Origin: Candidatus Aalborgicola bjergmarkensis
Lineage (GTDB): Bacteria > Pseudomonadota > Gammaproteobacteria > Burkholderiales > Burkholderiaceae_C
Reading direction: 5' to 3'
DNA length: 64,000 nucleotides
NCBI GenBank assembly: GCA_016708725.1
Contig: JADJFE010000003.1
Coordinates: forward strand, 372,001 to 436,000
Positions within the stretch are counted from its first letter, which is position 1. Each line of letters starts with the position of its first letter. Positions 54,608-61,424 of this stretch are shown here, piece after piece. Under the pieces are notes generated by a model that was not told where the DNA came from, did not search any database, and saw only the letters and a program-made list of their open reading frames with translations. The position numbers and the translations under genes are program-made.

Positions 54608-55243
54608 GTGGTGCTGCTAGTTTACAGACTTACTGTCAGATTGCAGCGCCTGGAAACCTATTTGTTCCCCATGCCCGCCTTGCGCGAGGCCTTGCTCAAT
54701 GCGGTGATGCACAAGGACTACAGCAGCGGCATTCCGATTCAGATCAGCGTTTATGAAGACAAGATAGTGCTGTGGAACGCCGGCCAGTTGCCCGAGCCCT
54801 GGACGGTGGAAAAATTGCTGGGCAAACACCCATCCCATCCTTTCAACCCGCTACTGGCCTCGGCGTTTTTCCGTGCCGGGTATGTCGAGTCCTGGGGGCG
54901 CGGCATCGAAAAAATACGCCGGGAATGCGCTAGCCACGATGTACCGGAGCCAATTTTTGATACCAGCATGTCGGGGCTGATGCTGACCTTCAAGGCCAAT
55001 CCGGCGCATCTGAAAACTTCGGCAAAAACGCCGGTGAAAACGCCGGTGAAAACGCCGGTAAAAACGCCAACAGCCATCTTGGCGTGCTTGGGAGCCAATC
55101 CAAGTATGACGCTGACCGAGGTGGCCGCCCAGTTGGGTAAATCAGTTAGTGCGGTTGAGCGGGCCAGCGCCAAGCTGGTAGCAGACGGCAAGCTCAGATA
55201 TGTAGGCCCCAAAAAGGGCGGGCATTGGGAGGTGTTGCCATGA
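54608..55243 (+). pseudogene. AlbA/RecG-like ATP-binding regulator, C-terminal fragment
   Basis: About 210 codons with LREALLNAVMHKDYSSGIPI, ISVYEDKIVLWNAGQLPE and FFRAGYVESWGRGIEKIRRE, the HATPase_c_4-like region of ATP-dependent DNA helicase-related proteins. A low-complexity KTPVKTPVKTPVKT linker (12-bp DNA repeat) and a C-terminal winged helix (MTLTEVAAQLGKSVSAVERA) follow. The N-terminal AlbA_2 domain (~200 residues) is missing and the frame opens without a ribosome site. Its TGA overlaps an ATG that opens only 13 codons. Confidence 0.75.
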
Positions 55244-55254
55244 GCAGCACCGGA

Positions 55255-55276
55255 CAAGACCTCAAGCGGCCAGTTT
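55255..55276. repeat. 22-bp direct repeat, second copy
   Basis: Identical to 54417-54438. It lies in a 13-codon open frame (MSSTGQDLKRPVW) that starts at the stop of the ATP-binding fragment and ends in TAG, then a short intergenic repeat begins. Confidence 0.8.
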
Positions 55277-55330
55277 GGTAGCTTCTTGCGCACGTTCCAC
55301 GGGGGCTGGAGGCACATTTCCATTAAAAAA
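55276..55330. repeat. Short intergenic repeat, copy 9
   Basis: tggtagcttcttgcgcacgt, then tccacgggggctggaggcac, the same family as copies 6-8. Confidence 0.65.
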
Positions 55331-55363
55331 CGGGGAGTCTGGCTTTTTATCGTAGGGGTATTG

Positions 55364-55640
55364 CCATATCATCAGCCCCTTTTCGGCAATGCGCTGTGGC
55401 TGGAATACCAGGATTTTCTGGGTCGCCCGGTCTGGGGCGATGGCACCACGCCGGATGAGCGTATTGCGGTGCTGGCGGCGCTGGGAAAGCAGGGGCGCTG
55501 GGTCACGGTGTATTACGGCTGGCGGCCTAATTTGCCCGATGAGGCCGACAACCACCTGATTGAACTGGCGCTGGCAGGTGGGGCAGCGGCCATCGTGACG
55601 CACAATTTGCGCGATGTGCGGGGTGGAGAATTGCGCCCTG
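55364..55640 (+). pseudogene. PIN-family toxin, internal fragment
   Basis: PLFGNALWLEYQDFLGRP, VTVYYGWRPNLPDEADNHLI, GGAAAIVTHNLRDVRGGELR. This is the middle of a COG-type PIN toxin (putative toxin-antitoxin PIN family), including the DEADNH acidic motif. The first catalytic Asp and the C-terminus are missing; after GGELR the frame runs into unrelated residues. No antitoxin is next to it. Confidence 0.7.
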
Positions 55641-55947
55641 TTCGGGGAACGTCTGGCCGGATGTTCCCTTCTAATGGGAATAAAAGGCCATGGTTTTAGG
55701 AACGGCGCAGAGGAAGTCCAAGGCAAAATCGCAGGGCGATGAACAAAAACCGGATACGAGGCGTGATGCATTCGGGACGAGCGGGCACGTGACCGCAAAG
55801 TCCTCTATCTTCTTTGAGGCTAATCGGCCTGAAAGGCTTATGGAACGTGCGGGAACAGCTATTGAATCAGGAGAATCATGGTTGTGGGTTTTTGGGTGGA
55901 TGCGCACACATTGCGTTACGGCATGTGCTCGTGAACAAAAAATCCCG
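55641..55947. other. Intergenic/decayed, no recognisable gene
   Basis: A reading frame from 55690 stays open but its first 85 codons match nothing I know. A half-site cgtgcgggaacagctattga near 55848 resembles the short-repeat family. Confidence 0.4.
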
Positions 55948-56025
55948 GTACACGAGGCCAGCATCGGCTCGGTATTCGGTATCGGCTTTCCGGCCTGGAC
56001 CGGCGGGGCCATGCAGTTCATCTCA
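55948..56025 (+). pseudogene. 3-hydroxyacyl-CoA dehydrogenase (FadB-like) fragment
   Basis: 26 codons reading VHEASIGSVFGIGFPAWTGG and AMQFI. This matches the C-terminal segment of multifunctional fatty-acid oxidation proteins (E-x-DIGSxFGIGFPxWTGG). Everything else of the ~700-residue enzyme is absent. Too short to be functional. Confidence 0.55.
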
Positions 56026-56084
56026 GGAAACCCTGCGCCGCCACCAGCCACGCTACCGAGGACTGGTCCAGGTTTGGTAGCTTT

Positions 56085-56150
56085 TGGGTAAAAACAGCCA
56101 TTTCCGCTTATGCAGCAAGCGGGTGCAGCTCTGTTTTTGGTAGCATTTAC
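56085..56150. repeat. Diverged inverted-repeat remnant
   Basis: gtagcttttgggtaaaaaca, cgcttatgcagcaagcgggt, gcagctctgtttttggtag. It combines the cgcttat...aagcggg arms of the 180-bp element with the tagct ends, but the interior is missing. It can fold as a short hairpin. Confidence 0.5.
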
Positions 56151-56202
56151 CGCGCACGCACTTCAGTTATACTGGTTCGCATCCACCAAAAACACAACAA
56201 AC

Positions 56203-56225
56203 ACGGGGCTTGCGTCCCGTTTTTT
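56203..56225 (+). terminator. Terminator-like hairpin upstream of 56241 gene
   Basis: ACGGG (56203-56207) pairs with CCCGT (56216-56220) across GCTTGCGT-type loop, followed by a run of T. It lies 16 nt before the next ATG, so it is either the terminator for the decayed region to the left or a leader hairpin of the oxidoreductase gene. Confidence 0.55.
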
Positions 56226-56240
56226 ACATCGGAGTACTAC

Positions 56241-56858
56241 ATGAAAATCGGCATCATCGGAGCAGGCATGATTGGCGGCACACTGGGGCCGCTGTGGCTC
56301 AAGGCGGGGCATGAGGTCCGTTACGGCACCCGTCACCCGGAGCAGGTTCAGGTGCCCGGCGCGGGCAGCGACACGGTGGCCGCCGTTGGCCAATGGGCTG
56401 AAGTGCTCGCCATTGCCATTCCCCTGGGTGCCACCCCCGAGGTGGCGCAGGCACTGGGCTCGTCGGTTCAGGGCAAGGTGGTGCTGGATACGGGCAATCT
56501 CATTGCAGGCAAGGAGCCGACCGATGCTGCTGCCGTTGCAAAATCCGGCGGATCGGGTGTCTGGGTGGCGAGCCATCTGCCTGGTGCCCATGTGGTCAAG
56601 GCGTTTAACACCGTGTACTTCAAAATCTTGCAGAGCCAATCCGGTCGCACGGATGGGCCGCAGCTGGGCATCCCGCTGGCTGGCGACGATGCCGCAGCGC
56701 TGGATACGGCGCAAGGTCTGGTCCGCGACGCCGGATTCGAGCCCGTGGTGTTTGGCGCATTGAGCCAGGCCATACATTTCGAGAACGGCACCCCCGTCTG
56801 GAACACCGGGGCCAGTGCCGAGGCGCTGCGCCGCTACCTCAGCGAAGTGCGCGCATAA
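56241..56858 (+). CDS. NAD(P)-binding oxidoreductase, F420-dependent NADP reductase-like
   Basis: 205 residues. MKIGIIGAGMIGGTLGPLWL is the Rossmann nucleotide loop, followed by GHEVRYGTRHPE and a TGNLIAG-type stretch, then PGAHVVKAFNTVYFKIL. This matches the NADPH-dependent F420 reductase/Npd-like superfamily, widespread in bacteria without F420. The true substrate is unknown. The reading frame is complete and has a GGAG site at 56230. Confidence 0.85.
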   Translation: MKIGIIGAGMIGGTLGPLWLKAGHEVRYGTRHPEQVQVPGAGSDTVAAVGQWAEVLAIAIPLGATPEVAQALGSSVQGKVVLDTGNLIAGKEPTDAAAVAKSGGSGVWVASHLPGAHVVKAFNTVYFKILQSQSGRTDGPQLGIPLAGDDAAALDTAQGLVRDAGFEPVVFGALSQAIHFENGTPVWNTGASAEALRRYLSEVRA

Positions 56859-56887
56859 ACGCCTTGTTCAACATCAAAGGAACCGCC

Positions 56888-57670
56888 ATGCCTGCCCACA
56901 TAGCGCACCAGGTACGTGTTCTGCAATCCGTGGCGACGTCCACGCTGGCTGCCTGGCGGGGAACCAGCGTGCTCAAGGCCGCAAGCCAGCCAGCGCAACG
57001 GCTCAAGCTTTATGACATGGAGGGCAGTCCCGCGTGCCGCAACGTGCGTGAAGCCTTGACCGCGCTGGGTCTGGATGCAGAAATCTATCCCTGCCCCGAA
57101 GGAGGCAAGCGTTACCGTGGCGAAGCCGAAAAGCTGGGCGGCAAGCTGCAATTCCCGCTGCTGGTGGATACGAATACCAACACCACGCTGTACGATTCGG
57201 CGCCCATCGTTGACTATCTGTTTCGCACCTATGGTGGCCGGAAAACGCCGCGCGCCTACCGGGCGGGGACACTGCGCCCCCTGTTGGGAACCCTCGCATC
57301 CGCCATGCGTGGCCTGCGCGGAATCAAGGCACGCCCTGCAAAACACGCCATAAAGCACCCCGAACAGTTGCTGGAACTGTGGAGCTTCGAGTCCAGCCCG
57401 TATTCACGTCTGGTGCGCGAAACGCTCACCGAACTGGAAATTGCCTATGTGCTGCACAACCTGGGCAAGGAGCAGTTTGCCGACATGGGGCCGGCTGTGC
57501 TGCGCGTCAAGCCTGGCCCCTATAAGCCACGCCCAGGTGGTCGGCGTGAAAAGGTGTTGGCGCAACTGGGGCGTGTCCAGTTGCCCTATCTGGAAGACCC
57601 CAACACGGGTGTGAAGATGTACGAATCCAGGAAAATCATCGACTATCTGGAGCGGCAATACGCCGCATGA
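56888..57670 (+). CDS. Tandem glutathione S-transferase N-domain protein
   Basis: 260 residues from ATG 56888, chosen for the AAAGGAACC site just upstream. Two thioredoxin-like GST N-terminal domains: LKLYDMEGSPACRNVREALT ... LYDSAPIVDYLFRTYG and LWSFESSPYSRLVRETLTEL ... MYESRKIIDYLERQY. Each has the conserved cis-Pro (FPLLVD, LPYLEDP) and the SAPI/SRKI glutathione motif. No GST C-terminal helical domain. The role is unknown; relatives are annotated as glutathione S-transferases in Burkholderiales. It lies 30 nt after the oxidoreductase gene and is probably co-transcribed. Confidence 0.8.
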   Translation: MPAHIAHQVRVLQSVATSTLAAWRGTSVLKAASQPAQRLKLYDMEGSPACRNVREALTALGLDAEIYPCPEGGKRYRGEAEKLGGKLQFPLLVDTNTNTTLYDSAPIVDYLFRTYGGRKTPRAYRAGTLRPLLGTLASAMRGLRGIKARPAKHAIKHPEQLLELWSFESSPYSRLVRETLTELEIAYVLHNLGKEQFADMGPAVLRVKPGPYKPRPGGRREKVLAQLGRVQLPYLEDPNTGVKMYESRKIIDYLERQYAA

Positions 57671-57672
57671 AG

Positions 57673-58374
57673 TCAGTCGTTGGGTCCACCCATGCCAAAG
57701 AGGCTCAACAAACTGGTGAACAGATTAAAAACCGACACGTACAGGCTCACGGTAGCCATGACGTAGTTGGTCTCGCCACCATGCACGATACGGCTGGTTT
57801 CAAACAGGATCAGCCCCGCCGACAGCAAAGCCACCGCAGCCGAAACTGCCAACCCCAAAGCGGGTATCTCCAGCAGCATGGCGGCAATGCCGGCAATCAG
57901 CGCAATCACCATGCCGATAAACAGAAAACCGCCCATGAAACTGAAGTCGCGCCGCGTCGTCAGCACATAGCCTGACAGCGCCAGGAATGTCGCGCCGGTT
58001 GCAACCAGCGCAAGCGCTATGGACTGTGCGCCACCGGGCAGCTCCAGGTATCTTGCCAACAGCGGCCCCAGCGTGTAGCCCATGAAACCCGTCAGGGCAA
58101 ATACCGCTGGCAAGGCCCAGCCACTGTTTTGCAGCTTGAATACGGCGAATAACAGGCCGAAGTACCCGACCAGGGTCAAAATCAGGCCTGGTGCTGGCAG
58201 TTGCAATGTGAGTGCGGCCACCGCTACACCCGCACTGAACAGCAAGGTCATGGCCAGCAGGGCGTAGGTGTTGCGCAATACCCGCTTGATCGCATCGGCA
58301 TGCGGGGCTTGCACAGGCGTTTCCAGGCCAGGGTAATGGCGCTGGTCTATGGATGATGGGTGCATGTTGAACAT
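57673..58374 (-). CDS. Bax inhibitor-1/YccA family membrane protein
   Basis: 233 residues with seven predicted TM segments. RVLRNTYALLAMTLLFSAGV, TGFMGYTLGPLLARYLELPG, SGYVLTTRRDFSFMGGFLF and FLFETSRI-like GLILFETSRIVHGGETNYV are the family signatures; the conserved acidic residues of the last TM are present. YccA-type proteins modulate FtsH protease or act as ion channels. It ends 3 nt from the convergent GST gene. Confidence 0.9.
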   Translation of the reverse strand: MFNMHPSSIDQRHYPGLETPVQAPHADAIKRVLRNTYALLAMTLLFSAGVAVAALTLQLPAPGLILTLVGYFGLLFAVFKLQNSGWALPAVFALTGFMGYTLGPLLARYLELPGGAQSIALALVATGATFLALSGYVLTTRRDFSFMGGFLFIGMVIALIAGIAAMLLEIPALGLAVSAAVALLSAGLILFETSRIVHGGETNYVMATVSLYVSVFNLFTSLLSLFGMGGPND

Positions 58375-58388
58375 GATGTGGTTTCCTT

Positions 58389-58739
58389 TCAGGTGTTCAG
58401 ACTCAAACTCAAGGGGATGGTGGTGCGCCCGCGTACCGGTTTCTGGTTGCGCTGCAGGCTGCGGGTCAGAACCCGTGTCGCCCTGCTCAGGGAACGGTCC
58501 AGTGCGGTGCGCCAGTCACGCGCTAATGAAGCGATCACCACGGTGCCAAGCATTTCGGTTTTCAGTTCGACCTGGCAACGTTTGTCCACCCCGCCACGCG
58601 GACCATTGATGTCCGAAAACTGGACCTTGGCGCGTATCACCAGGGCCGTGAGGCGGCGCAGGGCAAAACGCACACGTGCAACGGACATATCGTGCAACGG
58701 GGTGCCATCGGTTTCGCGGGATTCAAAAATAATTTGCAA
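58389..58739 (-). CDS. HPF/RaiA-family ribosome-associated protein
   Basis: 116 residues from a TTG start at 58739 (read MQIIFESRETDGTPL), behind CTGGAG 10 nt upstream; the in-frame ATG 18 codons earlier has no ribosome site. RVRFALRRLTALVIRAKVQF, DINGPRGGVDKRCQVEL, and SLSRATRVLTRSLQRNQ match the hibernation-promoting-factor fold, though the sequence is more diverged than canonical HPF. It may bind ribosomes under stress. It is 14 nt from the Bax-inhibitor gene in the same direction. Confidence 0.72.
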   Translation of the reverse strand: MQIIFESRETDGTPLHDMSVARVRFALRRLTALVIRAKVQFSDINGPRGGVDKRCQVELKTEMLGTVVIASLARDWRTALDRSLSRATRVLTRSLQRNQKPVRGRTTIPLSLSLNT

Positions 58740-58838
58740 GGTATTTCTCCAGGTTGTGAAAGAGGCCCCTACGATAAACACCAGACGAACCATTAAAAAG
58801 CAGATAATTTGTTATTTTGATTCCTAAAAAAACTGACC

Positions 58839-59723
58839 ATGAGCGCGCCATTCAACTACAAGCATCTGTATTACTTCTGGGTCGTTGCCAAGGAAGGAGG
58901 CATCTCGCGGGCTGCTGACAAGCTGGACATGGCGGTGCAAACCGTGAGTGCGCAGGTGCGCGAACTGGAACGTTCGCTGGGGTACGCGCTACTGAAACCG
59001 GCCGGGCGCGGGCTGGTGCTGACCGATGCAGGTCTGGCCGCCATGCACCAGGCGGACCAGATTTTTCAGCTCGGCGAGGAACTGCCAGCGCGGGTGCGTG
59101 ATGCCGTCAGCACGCCCACCGTGCGCCTGGCGGTGGGTATCTGTGACAGTCTGCCAAAGCTTGTGGTACGGCGCCTGCTGCAGCCGGTGGTGCCTGAGCC
59201 CAACTTGCGTTTGTTATGCCACGAGGGCAACCTGGATGAGTTGCTGGGTGACCTGGCCCTGCACCGGCTGGACGTGGTGTTATCCGACCGTCCTGCGCCC
59301 GCCAACCCCAACATCAAGCTCTACAGCCACGCCATGGGCACGTCCACCATCGCCTGGTATGGCACTGCGGCTTTGGTGGCGGCTGCGAGCCAGGATTTTC
59401 CGCAGTGTCTGGCCAAGCTGCCTTTGCTGCTGCCCGCTGCGCACACCGCCGTGCGCGACCGCATAGACCAATGGTTTGAACAGCGTGCCATGCGCCCGCG
59501 CATCGTGGGCGAGTTTGACGACAGTGCCTTGCTGAAAACCTTTGGCGCCAGTGGCATGGGCGTATTTCCGGCAGCCCAGTGGGTACACGACGATCTGCTG
59601 GCCCATTATGCGGTGCAGCGTTTAGGCCCCTGCGAAGGTGTGACCGAACACTTTTTTGCCATAGGCACCGAAAAGAAGGTGCAGCACCCGCTGGTACAGC
59701 GTCTGCTGCAACCCATGTTGTAG
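58839..59723 (+). CDS. nhaR: LysR-family regulator NhaR
   Basis: 294 residues. N-terminal winged HTH (NYKHLYYFWVVAKEGGISRA, AVQTVSAQVRELERSLG) followed by a LysR substrate domain. The YKHLYYFW start and LLLPAAHTAVRDRIDQWFE, GEFDDSALLKTFGASGMGVF motifs are specific to NhaR, the sodium- and pH-responsive activator of nhaA in enteric bacteria. No nhaA gene is adjacent. It diverges from the HPF-like gene, and the ~100-nt gap should hold both promoters. Confidence 0.9.
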   Translation: MSAPFNYKHLYYFWVVAKEGGISRAADKLDMAVQTVSAQVRELERSLGYALLKPAGRGLVLTDAGLAAMHQADQIFQLGEELPARVRDAVSTPTVRLAVGICDSLPKLVVRRLLQPVVPEPNLRLLCHEGNLDELLGDLALHRLDVVLSDRPAPANPNIKLYSHAMGTSTIAWYGTAALVAAASQDFPQCLAKLPLLLPAAHTAVRDRIDQWFEQRAMRPRIVGEFDDSALLKTFGASGMGVFPAAQWVHDDLLAHYAVQRLGPCEGVTEHFFAIGTEKKVQHPLVQRLLQPML

Positions 59724-59734
59724 CTTCATGCGCT

Positions 59735-60706
59735 TCATGCGATTTTCTTACCCTTGGGCTGGGCTGGCGCACTGCGGATGCTCAGCAGCATGGTCAGCAC
59801 CAGGATACCCACCACCACAGCTAGCGAGACCAGCACCGGGATTTTGTAGATGTCCACCACACACATCTTGACCCCGATGAACACCAGAATCACCGCCAAG
59901 CCATAGTTCAGCAAATGGAACTTGTTGGCCACCGCTGCCAGCAGGAAATACATCGCACGCAGCCCCAGGATGGCAAACACATTGCTGGTCAGCACGATGA
60001 ACGGGTCGCTGGTGATGGCAAAGATCGCCGGGATGGAATCCACCGCGAAAATCACATCGGTCAGCGCAATCAGACATATCACCATGAACAGCGGAGTGGC
60101 AATCTTTTGGCCGTTTTCCACCGTCCAGAATTTCTCACCATCGTAGTTCTTGCTCACCGGCAGCAGTTTGCGCAACAGCTTGAGCGCCGGGTTGTCATCC
60201 AGGTCGGGTTCTTGTCCAGCGGCCCACCACATCTTCACGCCCGTGAGGATGAGGAATGCGCCGAAAAGATACAAAATCCAGTGGAACTGGGCCAGTAACC
60301 AGCCCCCCACCAGGATCATGATGGTGCGCAGCACAATCGCTCCGATGATGCCAATCATCAACACCCGTTTTTGAAAGTGGCTTGGTACGCAGAAATAGGT
60401 AAAAACCAGCAAAAACACAAAGATGTTGTCTACCGCCAGTGACTTTTCAATCAGGTAGCCCGTCAGGAATTCCAGCGACTTGGTATTGGCAATTTCACTG
60501 GAGCCGGTACTGTCCTTGACGGCCCACCAGAACAGGCCATTGAACAGGAAGCTTAAAGCGATCCAGACCAGCGACCAGTTCCACGCCTCCTTGATGCCGA
60601 TGTCGTGCGCGCCCTGTTTTTTGAGCACAACAAAGTCAATAAACAGCGACACCAGAACGATGCCGCCAAAGGTGGCCCATAGCCATAAGGGTGCGATTGT
60701 CTGCAT
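59735..60706 (-). CDS. TerC/Alx-family transporter
   Basis: 323 residues with about nine TM segments. LWATFGGIVLVSLFIDFVVL, then IEKSLAVDNIFVFLLVFTYF, the second signature LIALTDVIFAVDSIPAIFAI, and GLRAMYFLLAAVANKFHLL. This long form is Alx, a manganese exporter in E. coli controlled by a riboswitch. No yybP-ykoY riboswitch is evident in the 180 nt upstream. It is a different subfamily from the shorter TerC protein at 10403. Confidence 0.9.
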   Translation of the reverse strand: MQTIAPLWLWATFGGIVLVSLFIDFVVLKKQGAHDIGIKEAWNWSLVWIALSFLFNGLFWWAVKDSTGSSEIANTKSLEFLTGYLIEKSLAVDNIFVFLLVFTYFCVPSHFQKRVLMIGIIGAIVLRTIMILVGGWLLAQFHWILYLFGAFLILTGVKMWWAAGQEPDLDDNPALKLLRKLLPVSKNYDGEKFWTVENGQKIATPLFMVICLIALTDVIFAVDSIPAIFAITSDPFIVLTSNVFAILGLRAMYFLLAAVANKFHLLNYGLAVILVFIGVKMCVVDIYKIPVLVSLAVVVGILVLTMLLSIRSAPAQPKGKKIA

Positions 60707-60898
60707 AAGTGAACCTTGAGTGAATATTGGAAGTTTGACGTTGGCAGGAAGTCTAGTGGAATATCGTCATGTTTATTGTGATAATTTCGCCAATAATGTT
60801 CGTAAAAAAGAGAGTGTTCCAGCGGATTTACGTGCTTTGTCGCATGCCGTGTGGCTACCATCATTGCAGTATCTCAACAATGACCGATGGAGTTTTTC

Positions 60899-61279
60899 AT
60901 GTGGTATGCACTTTCCTGGTTTTTGATTTTTGCACTTTTGACCGTGTGGTCCGTGTGCGTGTGGCTGGTGCACTCGGTTGTGGCCTGGTCGATCACGGGG
61001 GCGGGAGCGCTTGCAGGGCAGGCGCAACAACTGGAATTTCTGGCACTGCCCGAATGGGCTGCCATATGGCTGAGCGCCGATGTGCTGCAGGCGCTCAACA
61101 CAAGCCTGGCGAGCGTTTTGCCATGGCTTGCATCCATTTCTTCCGCATTCCCTGCGGCTGTGTCCTGGCTGGGCCTGCTCGCCTGGATCATCTGGGGTGT
61201 CGGATTTCTGCTGCTCGGCGTGGGCGGCTTGCTGCTGCATGGATTGATCGCCGTGGCCCGCAAGACAAGCGTGCCATGA
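60899..61279 (+). CDS. Hypothetical membrane protein, ~126 aa
   Basis: The ATG at 60899 (MWYALSWFLIFALLTVWSV) has GGAG 7 nt upstream, so it is preferred over the in-frame ATG at 60887. Two to three hydrophobic segments (about 1-35, 75-115) with Trp-rich stretches (LAWIIWGVGFLLLG). Similar small Trp-rich membrane proteins of unknown role occur next to terC or sensor genes in Burkholderiales. I do not recognise a named family. Confidence 0.6.
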   Translation: MWYALSWFLIFALLTVWSVCVWLVHSVVAWSITGAGALAGQAQQLEFLALPEWAAIWLSADVLQALNTSLASVLPWLASISSAFPAAVSWLGLLAWIIWGVGFLLLGVGGLLLHGLIAVARKTSVP

Positions 61280-61424
61280 AATTCGGAGGATAAAAACTGT
61301 AGCAGTTTCCTGAGATGAAAGCCCTTACATCCGTCTTGGCCTGATGCCACCGGCAGGTATGTAGTATGCTGGCAACCGAAAACCGGACCACTTGGCCAGA
61401 CCACTTTCTGATACCACCATTCCG

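Noticed and set aside
60707..60898. yybP-ykoY manganese riboswitch upstream of the alx-type terC gene
   Set aside because: No conserved paired sequence of the class is apparent in the 180 nt upstream, so it is not claimed.
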